Of a DNA stretch of 64,000 bases, positions 35,842 through 44,079 are shown piece by piece. The translations under genes were made by a program, and so were the position numbers. The stretch comes from Oscillospiraceae bacterium (lineage in GTDB: Bacteria > Bacillota > Clostridia > Oscillospirales > Acutalibacteraceae), in contig WQWM01000002.1 in the NCBI GenBank assembly GCA_009785335.1, forward strand, positions 80,674 through 144,673. The letters run 5' to 3'. Under the pieces are notes generated by a model, which saw only the letters and a program-made list of their open reading frames with translations, had not been told where the DNA came from and ran no database searches. Numbering within the stretch: the stretch's first letter is position 1; each line of letters starts with the position of its first letter.

Positions 35842-36774
35842 TCACAGGGTGACAATTGAAACTTCGCCCGAATTCAGGGTGATGATTTCCCCGCTGGGGC
35901 GGCGCACCAGCAAGGCTGCATTTTCGTCAATGGCAATGGCTTTGCCCAAGATATCGAGCTCATCGCGCATGCGTACGGTTTCTCCGAGCGTGCTGAGGTG
36001 CAGCTCATAAGCTGCGAGAAGTTCACGTTGCGGCGGCGGCGTGAGCAAGTGGTTGACAATTTCGGCGATAATCGCATTGCGGGTGACGGTTGGCTCGCCA
36101 TGCGGGAACAGGCAGGCAGCGTGCTCATGTGGGGTTTGCGTGAAATTGATGCCGATGCCCACCACTATCCAGCTGATTTGCCCGGTCTCGAAGTCGGTGA
36201 TGGCCTCGGTGAGAATGCCGCATAATTTTTTGTTGCCCAGCAAAACGTCGTTGACCCATTTGATCGTGGGCTGCAGGCCGCATAATTGCTCCACTGCCTG
36301 GCAAACTGCCACAGCAGCGTGAGCGGTGACCAGTGTGGGTACGCTGTAATTGGGCTGTAAAATCATGCTGAAGTAAATGCCGCCGGCAGGGGAAGCGAAC
36401 GACCGGGTGTAGCGACCACGGCCGGCAGTTTGCTCGTTTGTGACGACAATGGTGCCATGCTGTGCGCCCGCCACGGCAAGCTGCTTGGCGGTTTGATTGG
36501 TGGACTCAAGGTTGCTGTGGATATGCACATGACATGGCTGTGCCAAATGCGCGGCAATGCCCGCCACGCTGAGGATATCGCTTGCATTGGCTAGGCAATA
36601 GCCGCGATTTTGCACGGCGGTGATGCTGTGTCCCTCGCTTTGCAGCTGTTTGATGGCCTTCCATACGGCGTTGCGGCTCAGTTGCAACTGTGCCGCAATG
36701 GCTTGGCCGGAGAGATATTTGTCGCGTTGTTGCTCCAGCAGGGCAAGCACGCGGTGTTTGGTTGAATTATTCAT
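35842..36774 (-). CDS. birA: Bifunctional biotin-protein ligase / repressor BirA
   Basis: A 310-residue protein with an N-terminal winged helix (SGQAIAAQLQLSRNAVWKAI) and a biotin ligase domain (ESTNQTAK, GRGRYTRSF, KWVNDVLL). It attaches biotin to carboxylases and, with the DNA-binding domain, can repress biotin genes such as bioY next door. The ATG lies six bases after TAAAAT of a TTGACA promoter with no RBS, suggesting a leaderless message. Confidence 0.93.
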   Translation of the reverse strand: MNNSTKHRVLALLEQQRDKYLSGQAIAAQLQLSRNAVWKAIKQLQSEGHSITAVQNRGYCLANASDILSVAGIAAHLAQPCHVHIHSNLESTNQTAKQLAVAGAQHGTIVVTNEQTAGRGRYTRSFASPAGGIYFSMILQPNYSVPTLVTAHAAVAVCQAVEQLCGLQPTIKWVNDVLLGNKKLCGILTEAITDFETGQISWIVVGIGINFTQTPHEHAACLFPHGEPTVTRNAIIAEIVNHLLTPPPQRELLAAYELHLSTLGETVRMRDELDILGKAIAIDENAALLVRRPSGEIITLNSGEVSIVTL

Positions 36775-36780
36775 AACACT

Positions 36781-36809
36781 ATTTTATCATGCTGCGAGTG
36801 AGATGTCAA
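36781..36809 (-). promoter_or_regulatory. Promoter of birA
   Basis: TTGACA (36804-36809), 17 bases, TAAAAT (36781-36786), then six bases to the ATG at 36774. Confidence 0.7.
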
Positions 36810-36844
36810 GCTTGGAAGAAAATAGTGATTTTTTCGAAAAGCAC

Positions 36845-36873
36845 TTGACAATCGAAAAAATGTGTGTTAAGAT
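36845..36873 (+). promoter_or_regulatory. Promoter of the putative toxin mRNA
   Basis: TTGACA (36845-36850), 17 bases, TAAGAT (36868-36873), giving a leader of about 70 bases. The leader contains CGTTGA/TCAACG and a TTTCCTC segment able to pair with the GGGAGGGGG ribosome site. Confidence 0.65.
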
Positions 36874-36950
36874 ATAGTTGGTGCTGCGTGCTGCGGCGTG
36901 GTTAATTTCCTCTGAACGTTGATATTTGTCAACGGGAGGGGGTGAGGTCT

Positions 36951-37025
36951 ATGGAATATTTGGTGATGCTTGTGCTGATTTTGTACATGCTTGCTGAGTT
37001 GAAAAAAGCCGATAAAAAGAACTAA
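36951..37025 (+). CDS. 24-residue hydrophobic peptide, putative type I toxin
   Basis: Encodes MEYLVMLVLILYMLAELKKA plus DKKN: a short membrane helix followed by a Lys-rich tail, the usual build of type I toxins in Bacillota. GGGAGGGGGTGAGG just upstream is a very strong ribosome site. The stop codon lies in a hairpin (37022-37054) that on the opposite strand ends in a T run. A convergent consensus promoter at 37112-37140 would make an antisense RNA over this 3' end. Toxic activity is inferred from layout only. Confidence 0.65.
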   Translation: MEYLVMLVLILYMLAELKKADKKN

Positions 37026-37105
37026 CCGCCTCCCACAGCAAAGGTAGCGGTTAGTTAGTCTTTAAAAGAGGAACGATCATGCCACAGCACCAACGCCCCC
37101 TTGAC
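37013..37105 (-). ncRNA. Putative antisense antitoxin RNA
   Basis: A minus-strand promoter TTGACA (37135-37140), 17 bases, TATAAT (37112-37117) would start an RNA near 37105. It would end at hairpin CTAACCGC/GCGGTTAG (37054-37022) followed by TTCTTTTT, giving about 93 bases complementary to the 3' part of the toxin mRNA. The promoter lies inside an 11 bp inverted repeat (CCCCCTTGACA and TGTCAAGGGGG) that may end the toxin transcript. Confidence 0.6.
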
Positions 37106-37183
37106 ACTCTTATTATACCACAATAACGAGGTGTTGTCAAGGGGGATTTTCACGCTTCGCGATAGTGTCAGGTGTATTCAAAA

Positions 37184-37666
37184 TTATTCCATCCACAAGC
37201 ACAAGGGCAGGCCATGACCCACCCACAGCACTACCCCTTGCAGCGGCAAACTTTGCTCGGCGGTGAACAATTCTGCATAGTCCGCAAATGCATCAAGTTT
37301 GCACAACAGCCGCAAATTTTCGCTTGTTAGCCAAACGTAGCCGTCGGGGGTGTTGCTGCAGCTGCAGGGCGAAAATTCGCCTGCAATGCTGTAGAATTGT
37401 CCTGCGTGACGTGGCGGCCCGTGGTGCAATTGTCCACTTTTACGCAGCGTATGCAGCACACGCTGCAGCTGAGTGACCTCGTGTGTGTGCAGCTGCTGTT
37501 CGTTGTGCTGGTATTTTGTGTTTTCCTGCTTGGCTTTGTGGTGGATTTCGATGTTGCTGCGCTGGGTGGATTGCGTGATGCGCTTTTGCGCGGTAACACG
37601 CGATTGAGGCAACTGTTGATAAAGTTGCGCAATTTTTGGCTGCGCGCGATAAATAAAATACATCAT
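37184..37666 (-). CDS. Hypothetical protein
   Basis: A 160-residue reading frame on the minus strand with a polar, Gln/His-rich first half and a C-terminal half containing FSPCSCSNTPDGYVWL. I do not recognise a family. The start (MMYFIYRAQPK) lacks a clear RBS. It fills the gap between the toxin locus and dnaA and may be spurious or poorly expressed. Confidence 0.45.
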   Translation of the reverse strand: MMYFIYRAQPKIAQLYQQLPQSRVTAQKRITQSTQRSNIEIHHKAKQENTKYQHNEQQLHTHEVTQLQRVLHTLRKSGQLHHGPPRHAGQFYSIAGEFSPCSCSNTPDGYVWLTSENLRLLCKLDAFADYAELFTAEQSLPLQGVVLWVGHGLPLCLWME

Positions 37667-37690
37667 AATTAAAAATATGCAAATTGCCTG

Positions 37691-37719
37691 TTGAAAATGT
37701 TGGCTACCTGTGATATAAT
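37691..37719 (+). promoter_or_regulatory. Promoter of dnaA
   Basis: TTGAAA (37691-37696), 17 bases, TATAAT (37714-37719); the leader to dnaA is about 35 bases. No TTATCCACA-type DnaA box is visible near it. Confidence 0.65.
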
Positions 37720-37758
37720 AGACGGACAGAAAAAAATAGGGGTAAAATTGGGGTAAGT

Positions 37759-39111
37759 ATGGACGAGTTTCACAAACTATTTAAGCTGGTGCGCGAGCAG
37801 TTGCGCCAAAACATGAGCGAAACCATTTTTGATGTGTGGTTGGCAGATATGACGCCTGTTTCGTTTGAGAACGGCCTAGCGACACTTGCGCTGCCAGAGT
37901 TCAAGCGCAAGGTGACCGAGCAGAAATTTATGCAAGACCTGCACAGCGCATTTGAAGCTGCGCTGGGCTTTAGCGTAGAAATCCGCTTGGTGGAGCCTGT
38001 TGAGGAATCGGTGGCTTACATTCCGCCGGAAATGCAGGCGCAACGACCTGCATCGCAGCCGCCGATGCGTGCAGTGCCTACACCTCGGCTGCCGCATGGG
38101 CACGAGGCAAACACCTTTGACGCGTTTGTCATCGGCGGGGCGAATAAATTCGCTCATGCGGCGGCCCTTGCGGTGGCCGCTAATCCGGGCAAATGCTATA
38201 ACCCGTTGTTTATTTACGGCAACTCGGGCTTGGGCAAAACGCACCTGTTGAGTGCGATTTACCACGAAATTGCGGAGAATTTTCCCCGTCAGCGGTTTAT
38301 TTTCACCACCGGTGAGGCCTTTACCAATGACATGATTCATCATCTGACGCTGAAAAACATGCCCGAGTTTCACCAGAAATACCGCAACGCGGACGTGCTG
38401 CTGGTGGATGACGTGCAGTTTATCGCAGGCAAGGAGGCCATTCAGGAGGAGTTTTTTCACACGTTTAATGCCATCACGCAGGGCGGCAAGCAGGTGGTGC
38501 TTACCAGTGACAAACCGCCCAAAGATATGGCGACACTCGAAGATCGCCTGCGCAGTCGCTTGAGTGCGGGGCTGATTGCTGATATTCAACCACCGGATTT
38601 GGAGACCCGCATGGCCATCGTTAAGCGCAAGGCCAGCGACATCAGCTTGGAGCTAAACGACGAAATTGTAGACTACATTGCCAGCCAGATTAAGAGCAAT
38701 ATCCGCCAGCTGGAAGGCGCGGTGAACAAGCTGGAAGCCTTCGTCACCCTGCGTGGCATGCAGTTGAACATGAACACCGTGAAGGCCGCCACCAGCGATA
38801 TCATCAGCGAGGAACGGCCGCTGCCGGTGACCATTGAGCGCGTGATTGAGGAAGCGGCACGCGTGTTTAACCTTAGCGCGGCGGACTTGCGGTCGCGCAA
38901 TCGCTCGGCGGAAATTTCCAACGGGCGTCAGGTGGCGATGTATTGCATCAGCCAGATTACGCAGCTGCCCACCAAAGCCATTGGCAAGGAATTCAGCCGC
39001 GACCACTCCACGGTGGTGTATGCACTGCGGGAGATTCGCGAGCGCGTGGTGCGTGAGCCGGGGCTGCGCAACCAGATTGATGAGATTATTAAGAATGTGA
39101 ATGAGCGGTAG
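37759..39111 (+). CDS. dnaA: Chromosomal replication initiator DnaA
   Basis: A 450-residue initiator. Domain I spans residues 1-80, a short linker follows, then the AAA+ domain with GNSGLGKTH and DDVQF and the arginine-finger region LRSRLSAGL. The C-terminal DnaA-box-binding domain has the signature DHSTVVYAL. Unlike most bacteria, neither dnaN nor rpmH flanks it and no DnaA box cluster is seen, so this may not be the replication origin. The start follows GGGG six bases upstream. Confidence 0.95.
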   Translation: MDEFHKLFKLVREQLRQNMSETIFDVWLADMTPVSFENGLATLALPEFKRKVTEQKFMQDLHSAFEAALGFSVEIRLVEPVEESVAYIPPEMQAQRPASQPPMRAVPTPRLPHGHEANTFDAFVIGGANKFAHAAALAVAANPGKCYNPLFIYGNSGLGKTHLLSAIYHEIAENFPRQRFIFTTGEAFTNDMIHHLTLKNMPEFHQKYRNADVLLVDDVQFIAGKEAIQEEFFHTFNAITQGGKQVVLTSDKPPKDMATLEDRLRSRLSAGLIADIQPPDLETRMAIVKRKASDISLELNDEIVDYIASQIKSNIRQLEGAVNKLEAFVTLRGMQLNMNTVKAATSDIISEERPLPVTIERVIEEAARVFNLSAADLRSRNRSAEISNGRQVAMYCISQITQLPTKAIGKEFSRDHSTVVYALREIRERVVREPGLRNQIDEIIKNVNER

Positions 39112-39124
39112 TGGTTTGTGATGC

Positions 39125-39316
39125 GGACGAGCGAAGCTCGACGCAACCCCCACCCGCACGTCTACGACGCGCTTTCCTCCCCCAATGACCCACCCCACAA
39201 ATGCAAGCATTTGCGGGGACCCCGGGCGGGGGAGGCCTTGGCAACATCTACACATTTCGATAAGAGTCCACCGCGAAGCGGCTAAAGTTTTTTGGTTCTT
39301 TTTTTCAAAAAAGAAC
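39125..39316 (+). repeat. Families D and A upstream of the S51 peptidase gene
   Basis: D at 39145-39246 nearly repeats the copy at 28812-28918, including CAAATGCAAGCATTTG. A at 39268-39316 has hairpin GTTCTTTTTT/AAAAAAGAAC ending 14 bases before the next start. Confidence 0.75.
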
Positions 39317-39330
39317 AAGAGGAGGATGTC

Positions 39331-39945
39331 TTGTCTCGTCTACTTGGGCTCTTCAGTGGCTTCCCGAGGGGATTTCCGCCTGAAGTTGCGGCTTTTTTGC
39401 GTGAACATCTCACGCAGCACGAAAGCTTGGCGTTTGTAGCATCCAACGTTGCGAATCACGCGAAAACGGATCACTACGCTGCCACGCTGAACGATTATTT
39501 CGCAAAAGCGGGTGTTCATTTTTCTCGTTACCATATGCTGGATGGACGCATCAGTTTCGCCCATGCGGTGCAGCTGGCTACCGAGACCGACTGTGTGTTT
39601 CTCATGGGCGGCAACCCTGCTACACAGATACAATATCTGCGTGAAAGTGGCTTGGCACAAGCGATTGCGGGCACCCATGCGGCGGTGTTTGGACTGAGTG
39701 CAGGTGCCATCAACATGGCGAAAACCGCATTTGATGACACGCAATCGCCGTCAACGTATGCGGGTTTGGGCTTGGCGGACATCACCATTCATCCGCACTT
39801 TGATCCCCAAAAGCAAGATGAGCTGGCTGCGATACGGCAGGTTTCGGCGAAGCGTCCTATTTACGCGATGAAAGACGAAAGCGCTATTTTTGTGCAGAAT
39901 GAGCAAAACACTTTCATGGGCGAAATCATAAAATTCCAACAATAA
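39331..39945 (+). CDS. Peptidase S51 family protein (dipeptidase E-like)
   Basis: A 204-residue serine peptidase-like protein. GLSAGAINM contains the nucleophile Ser, and FLMGGNPATQ forms part of the pocket. I use TTG at 39331, with AGGAGG five bases upstream. An earlier start would translate the family A hairpin. Relatives cleave Asp-X dipeptides or cyanophycin products; the substrate here is unknown. It is followed nine bases later by ftsY. Confidence 0.82.
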   Translation: MSRLLGLFSGFPRGFPPEVAAFLREHLTQHESLAFVASNVANHAKTDHYAATLNDYFAKAGVHFSRYHMLDGRISFAHAVQLATETDCVFLMGGNPATQIQYLRESGLAQAIAGTHAAVFGLSAGAINMAKTAFDDTQSPSTYAGLGLADITIHPHFDPQKQDELAAIRQVSAKRPIYAMKDESAIFVQNEQNTFMGEIIKFQQ

Positions 39946-39954
39946 GGAGACAAC

Positions 39955-40863
39955 ATGGCATTTTTGCAGCGACTTTTTGGCGGCATGAGCAAAACGCGCA
40001 GCTCTATGGATAGCGCCATTGACGCGACCATGGATGGGCGCGAGCTGTGCGACGAGGTGTATGATGAGCTGGAGGAGATTCTCATCATGGCCGATTGTGG
40101 GATAAAAACCGCTGGGCACATCATCGAGTTATTGCGCCAGCGCGCAAAAAAGCAGCGCATGAAAACCGCTGGAGAGGTCAAAGCTGCGCTGCGTGATATC
40201 GTGGCCGAACTGCTGGGCGGCAACAACGAGCTGGATATGATCACCATGCCAGCGATAATTTTGGTGATTGGCGTGAACGGTGTGGGCAAAACCACTTCAA
40301 TCGGAAAAATTGCTGCGCACTATCGCGCTGAAGGTAAAAATGTGCTGTTGGGTGCGGCAGATACGTTTCGCGCAGCGGCAATTGATCAGTTGCAAATTTG
40401 GGCGGATCGTGCCGAAGTGCCGATTATCAAGCAGCATGAGGGTGCCGACCCCGCTGCGGTGGTGTTTGACACAATTCAGTCGGGCAAAGCGCGTGAGGTG
40501 GACTTGATCATCTGCGACACCGCTGGGCGGTTGCACAATAAAAAGCATTTGATGGAAGAGCTTGGCAAAATTTATCGTGTGGTTGACCGAGAGTTGCCCT
40601 ATTCTGACCGTGAGGTGTTGCTGGCACTAGATGCGACCACAGGACAAAATGCGGTGAATCAGGCACGGGAGTTCAAGGAAATCGCCGAGGTGACGGGCAT
40701 CATTCTCACAAAATTAGATGGCACAGCCAAGGGGGGCGTGGTGCTTAACATCAAAAATGAGCTGGGTATTCCTGTGAAATTCATTGGTGTAGGCGAGAAA
40801 ATTGATGATCTTCAGCCCTTTAATGCGAAAGAATTTGCGGCGGCATTGTTCGGGGAGGACTAG
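39955..40863 (+). CDS. ftsY: Signal recognition particle receptor FtsY
   Basis: A 302-residue SRP GTPase with a short N region, helical N domain, and G domain: [24 protein letters not shown]. It docks ribosome-SRP complexes at the membrane. RBS AAGGAG. It starts a tight run with rdgB (two-base gap) and nagB. Confidence 0.95.
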   Translation: MAFLQRLFGGMSKTRSSMDSAIDATMDGRELCDEVYDELEEILIMADCGIKTAGHIIELLRQRAKKQRMKTAGEVKAALRDIVAELLGGNNELDMITMPAIILVIGVNGVGKTTSIGKIAAHYRAEGKNVLLGAADTFRAAAIDQLQIWADRAEVPIIKQHEGADPAAVVFDTIQSGKAREVDLIICDTAGRLHNKKHLMEELGKIYRVVDRELPYSDREVLLALDATTGQNAVNQAREFKEIAEVTGIILTKLDGTAKGGVVLNIKNELGIPVKFIGVGEKIDDLQPFNAKEFAAALFGED

Positions 40864-40865
40864 GC

Positions 40866-41447
40866 ATGGACATGGTGATTGCGACCCACAATGCAAAAAA
40901 ACGTGCTGAGCTCGCGCGAATTTTGCAGCCACTGGGGTATAATATTTTGGACATTGCGCTACCTGATGTTGAAGAAACAGGCGTCACGTTTGTGCAAAAT
41001 GCACGATTGAAGGCCATTGCAGGCTGTGCGGCTAGCGGATTGCCCTGCATTGCGGATGACTCGGGTTTGTGCGTTGATGCGCTAAATGGCGAACCGGGAG
41101 TATATTCCGCGAGATACGCTGGTGAGCATGGCAACGATGCGGCAAATAATGCGAAGCTTTTGGCTAATCTGCACGATATTCGTGCAAGAAATGCACGTTT
41201 TGTTTGTTCGATTTGTTGTGTTTTCCCTGATGGACGCGAGATTGTGGCTGAAGGCGTGTGTGTGGGCAGCATTGCATATGAGCCGACCGGCGAGGACGGT
41301 TTTGGCTATGATCCGCTGTTTTTGCCTGCTGAAGTGCCTGGTAAGACGATGGCGCAATTGACCGCACAGCAGAAGGATATCATCAGCCACCGAGGGCACG
41401 CCCTGCAGAAATTTGCAAGAAAATTAGAGGAGATTTTATCGAAATGA
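40866..41447 (+). CDS. rdgB: Non-canonical purine NTP pyrophosphatase (RdgB/HAM1)
   Basis: A 193-residue enzyme that removes ITP, dITP and XTP. ATHNAKKRAEL and DDSGLCVDAL are family motifs, and the C-terminal SHRGHALQKF also fits. Its stop overlaps nagB as ATGA. Confidence 0.93.
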   Translation: MDMVIATHNAKKRAELARILQPLGYNILDIALPDVEETGVTFVQNARLKAIAGCAASGLPCIADDSGLCVDALNGEPGVYSARYAGEHGNDAANNAKLLANLHDIRARNARFVCSICCVFPDGREIVAEGVCVGSIAYEPTGEDGFGYDPLFLPAEVPGKTMAQLTAQQKDIISHRGHALQKFARKLEEILSK

Positions 41448-42169
41448 AAGTTATCACATTAAATGATGAAAATGAAATTGGCAAAGTAATTGGCGATTAC
41501 TTTTGTACGCTGCTGCGGGAAAATCCTGCGGCGGTGCTTGGCCTTGCCACGGGTGCAAGCCCGATACCGACTTATCAGCGTATGATTTCGCGCTTTAACG
41601 CAGGCGACGTTTCGTTCGCGAAAGTGCGCACGTTCAACTTGGATGAATATTGTAATTTGCCTGCTACACACCCGCAAAGCTATCGCAGTTTTATGCATGC
41701 GCAGTTGTTTGCTCAGGTTGATATTGCGCAGAACAACACGCATTTCTTGGATGGGAATGCTATGGATGAAGCTGCAGAATGTTCACGCTTTGACGCGTTA
41801 ATTGAGCAGCTTGGCGGCGTGGATCTACAGTTACTCGGTATTGGTCGAAATGGACACATTGGCTTCAATGAACCCGCTGATGCTTTCACGCAGGGAAGCT
41901 TTAAAGTGCAACTTGCCCCCAGCACACTGGAGGCAAATTCGGGCTATTTTATTGACGAAAACATGCCCACACATGCCATGACCATGGGTGTTGGCGCAAT
42001 TTTGCGCGCGAAAGAAATCCTGCTGGTGGCAACGGGTGCAGCCAAGGCCGAGGCCGTGAGAGCCATGATACAGGGCGAAATCACACCGCAATTGCCCGCC
42101 AGCGCGTTGCAAAATCACCCAAAAGTGACGATTTATCTCGACCCTGCTGCAGCGTCATTGCTGAAGTAA
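41444..42169 (+). CDS. nagB: Glucosamine-6-phosphate deaminase NagB
   Basis: A 241-residue enzyme converting glucosamine-6-phosphate to fructose-6-phosphate and ammonia, feeding amino sugars to glycolysis. Motifs: LGLATGASPIPTY, FNLDEYC and GIGRNGHIGFNEP. Its 3' end overlaps the opposite-strand murC by 15 bases. nagA is absent from the window. Confidence 0.94.
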   Translation: MKVITLNDENEIGKVIGDYFCTLLRENPAAVLGLATGASPIPTYQRMISRFNAGDVSFAKVRTFNLDEYCNLPATHPQSYRSFMHAQLFAQVDIAQNNTHFLDGNAMDEAAECSRFDALIEQLGGVDLQLLGIGRNGHIGFNEPADAFTQGSFKVQLAPSTLEANSGYFIDENMPTHAMTMGVGAILRAKEILLVATGAAKAEAVRAMIQGEITPQLPASALQNHPKVTIYLDPAAASLLK

Positions 42170-43528
42170 ATCAATCATCATATGCGCGGCCTTGTAAATA
42201 TCACCGCAGCCCAAGGTGAGCACAAGGTCGCCTTGTTGCGCGTGTTCAACGATGTGCTGCGCTACCTCGTTGAAGTTTTCGTGCCACGTGCTGCCAGGGA
42301 TTTTTGCGGCCAAATCAGCGGTGGAAATGCCCCAAGTGTTCACCTCGCGCGAGCCCATGATGGGAGTCATCGCCACGTGATCAGCGAGCTTTAGCGCTTC
42401 AGCGAAGTCGTCTAGTAACAGGGCAGTGCGTGAAAAGGTAAAGGGCTGAAACACTGCCCACACACGTTGATAATCCATTTGCTGCGCGGCGGTGAGCGCG
42501 ACCTTAATTTCCAGCGGGTGATGCGCGTAATCGTCCGCTATTGTGATGCCGCGATGGGTGCCTAGCACCTCAAAACGCCGCCCTGCACCACGAAAATCCG
42601 CCAGTGCGGTTTCGCAATCCAACGCACCAGTGCCCGAAAGCATGGCCGCGGCAATGGCTGCAAGGGAGTTGCTCACATTGTGCTCGCCGGGTGCGGCAAG
42701 GACAATTCTTGTTAGCGGTTCACCGCGATAAATCAGGTCATAACTAGCTAGTGCGCCATTCATCGTCACATTGGCAGCGCGAAAATCGCAGCCTTCAGTG
42801 CGGCCAAAACTCACCAGTTTGCGAGCTTCCATGCCCTCAAGCGCGAGCCGAGTGTTGGTGTCGTCGCCGTTATATATTACGGTTTTTGTGGCCATTTCAG
42901 CAAATTTGCGGAAGGATGCCAGCAAATTTTCAAGGGTTTTAAAGTACTCCATGTGGTCTTCATCGATGTTGAGAATAACCGCGACATCGGGCGAATATTG
43001 CAGAAAAGCGTCCTTGTATTCGCAGGCTTCAACGATCATATGATCGCTTTTGCCCACCAGTGCGTTGCGCGTTGAACCGGCTAAGCGACCACCCACCACG
43101 GCGGTGGGGTCAAGCTTGGCGGCTTGCATGATGTGCGCAAGCATGGCTGTGGTTGTGGTTTTGCCGTGCGTGCCGCACACGCCAATGCAGTTATTAAAGC
43201 GCCGCGTGATGGCCGCTAGCAGGGCCGCGCGCTCAAAAGTGGGGATGCCCGAGGCTTTGGCGGCAACGAGTTCATGGTTGTCCGGCAGCAGTGCAGCAGT
43301 GTAAATGATTAAATCGGCACCGGCGATGTTTTCCGCTTTTTGGTCCAGAAAAGTGGTGATGCCCAGCGATGAAACGCGCTTAAACGTCTCGCTTTCGTTG
43401 ATGTCGCTGCCCGAAATGTCGTAGTTTTGGCTATGTAGAATCTCCGCTAGGGGGCACATTCCTGCCCCGCCAATGCCGATGAAGTGCACGCGCTTGGCGT
43501 GCTGCAATACCTTATCAATTTGATGCAT
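42155..43528 (-). CDS. murC: UDP-N-acetylmuramate-L-alanine ligase MurC
   Basis: A 457-residue ligase adding the first amino acid of the peptidoglycan stem peptide. FIGIGGAGMCPLAEIL is the UDP-binding start, CGTHGKTTTTAM the ATP site, and NIDEDHMEYF a conserved middle motif. RBS GGAGGG. The promoter TTGCCA-17-TATACT lies at 43562-43590 on the minus strand. Confidence 0.95.
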   Translation of the reverse strand: MHQIDKVLQHAKRVHFIGIGGAGMCPLAEILHSQNYDISGSDINESETFKRVSSLGITTFLDQKAENIAGADLIIYTAALLPDNHELVAAKASGIPTFERAALLAAITRRFNNCIGVCGTHGKTTTTAMLAHIMQAAKLDPTAVVGGRLAGSTRNALVGKSDHMIVEACEYKDAFLQYSPDVAVILNIDEDHMEYFKTLENLLASFRKFAEMATKTVIYNGDDTNTRLALEGMEARKLVSFGRTEGCDFRAANVTMNGALASYDLIYRGEPLTRIVLAAPGEHNVSNSLAAIAAAMLSGTGALDCETALADFRGAGRRFEVLGTHRGITIADDYAHHPLEIKVALTAAQQMDYQRVWAVFQPFTFSRTALLLDDFAEALKLADHVAMTPIMGSREVNTWGISTADLAAKIPGSTWHENFNEVAQHIVEHAQQGDLVLTLGCGDIYKAAHMMIDLLQQ

Positions 43529-43561
43529 GAAAGTAACCCTCCAAAGAATATGCTATTAAAT

Positions 43562-43590
43562 AGTATAACACAGTTCGCGTGCTTTGGCAA
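43562..43590 (-). promoter_or_regulatory. Promoter of murC
   Basis: TTGCCA (43585-43590), 17 bases, TATACT (43562-43567) on the minus strand, in the gap to the divergent lipoprotein gene. Confidence 0.6.
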
Positions 43591-43608
43591 GCGAAATTTG
43601 GAGGATAT

Positions 43609-44079
43609 ATGCGAAAGTTTTTGATTTTTTTTCTGATGGGCATGATTTTGTTGGGTGGCTGTGCGATTTCGGCAGTTCCACCGGCTGCACCGCAACAGTT
43701 TAACGCGACAGCGCAGGTTTGCGTTGGCGAGCACGAATTCGTTGCACAACTGCAGCAACTGCGCCCGGGCACATTAGCATGGACATACACAGCACCCAGT
43801 GAAATTGCGGGGCTGCAGCTGCATTTGCAGGGCGATTCTGTGACGCTACGTGATGGCGAAATAACCGCTGAAGTGCCTATAGAATCACTGCCGTTGAGCA
43901 ACAAAGTGGTGTTGCTCAATGGCGTGCTGATGCGGCTTGCACAGGGCAATGTGGAGAATTTCACGCTTGCCGGCACGGTGAACGGCTTTGATTATACGGC
44001 CGAACTTTCGCCGCAGGGCGAACTGATTGGCTTGAACATACCCGCGCTAAACATGGAGGTAACGCTATTACACAGCTGA
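43609..44079 (+). CDS. Small lipoprotein
   Basis: A 156-residue protein with signal peptide and lipobox LLGGC, then a beta-rich domain (LQGDSVTLRDGEITAEVPIE). The overall pattern recalls lipoproteins that sit beside cell-envelope genes, but I recognise no family. GGAGG precedes the ATG at 43609. It overlaps the likely start of the pseudouridine synthase gene by 13 bases. Confidence 0.75.
   Translation: MRKFLIFFLMGMILLGGCAISAVPPAAPQQFNATAQVCVGEHEFVAQLQQLRPGTLAWTYTAPSEIAGLQLHLQGDSVTLRDGEITAEVPIESLPLSNKVVLLNGVLMRLAQGNVENFTLAGTVNGFDYTAELSPQGELIGLNIPALNMEVTLLHS

Noticed and set aside
39331..39345. Translation of the family A hairpins as N-terminal extensions of miaA, the flavoprotein and the S51 peptidase
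   Set aside because: Strong RBSs lie after the hairpins, and the extensions are merely the repeat read through (FFSKK, FFQKR, FFKKE).
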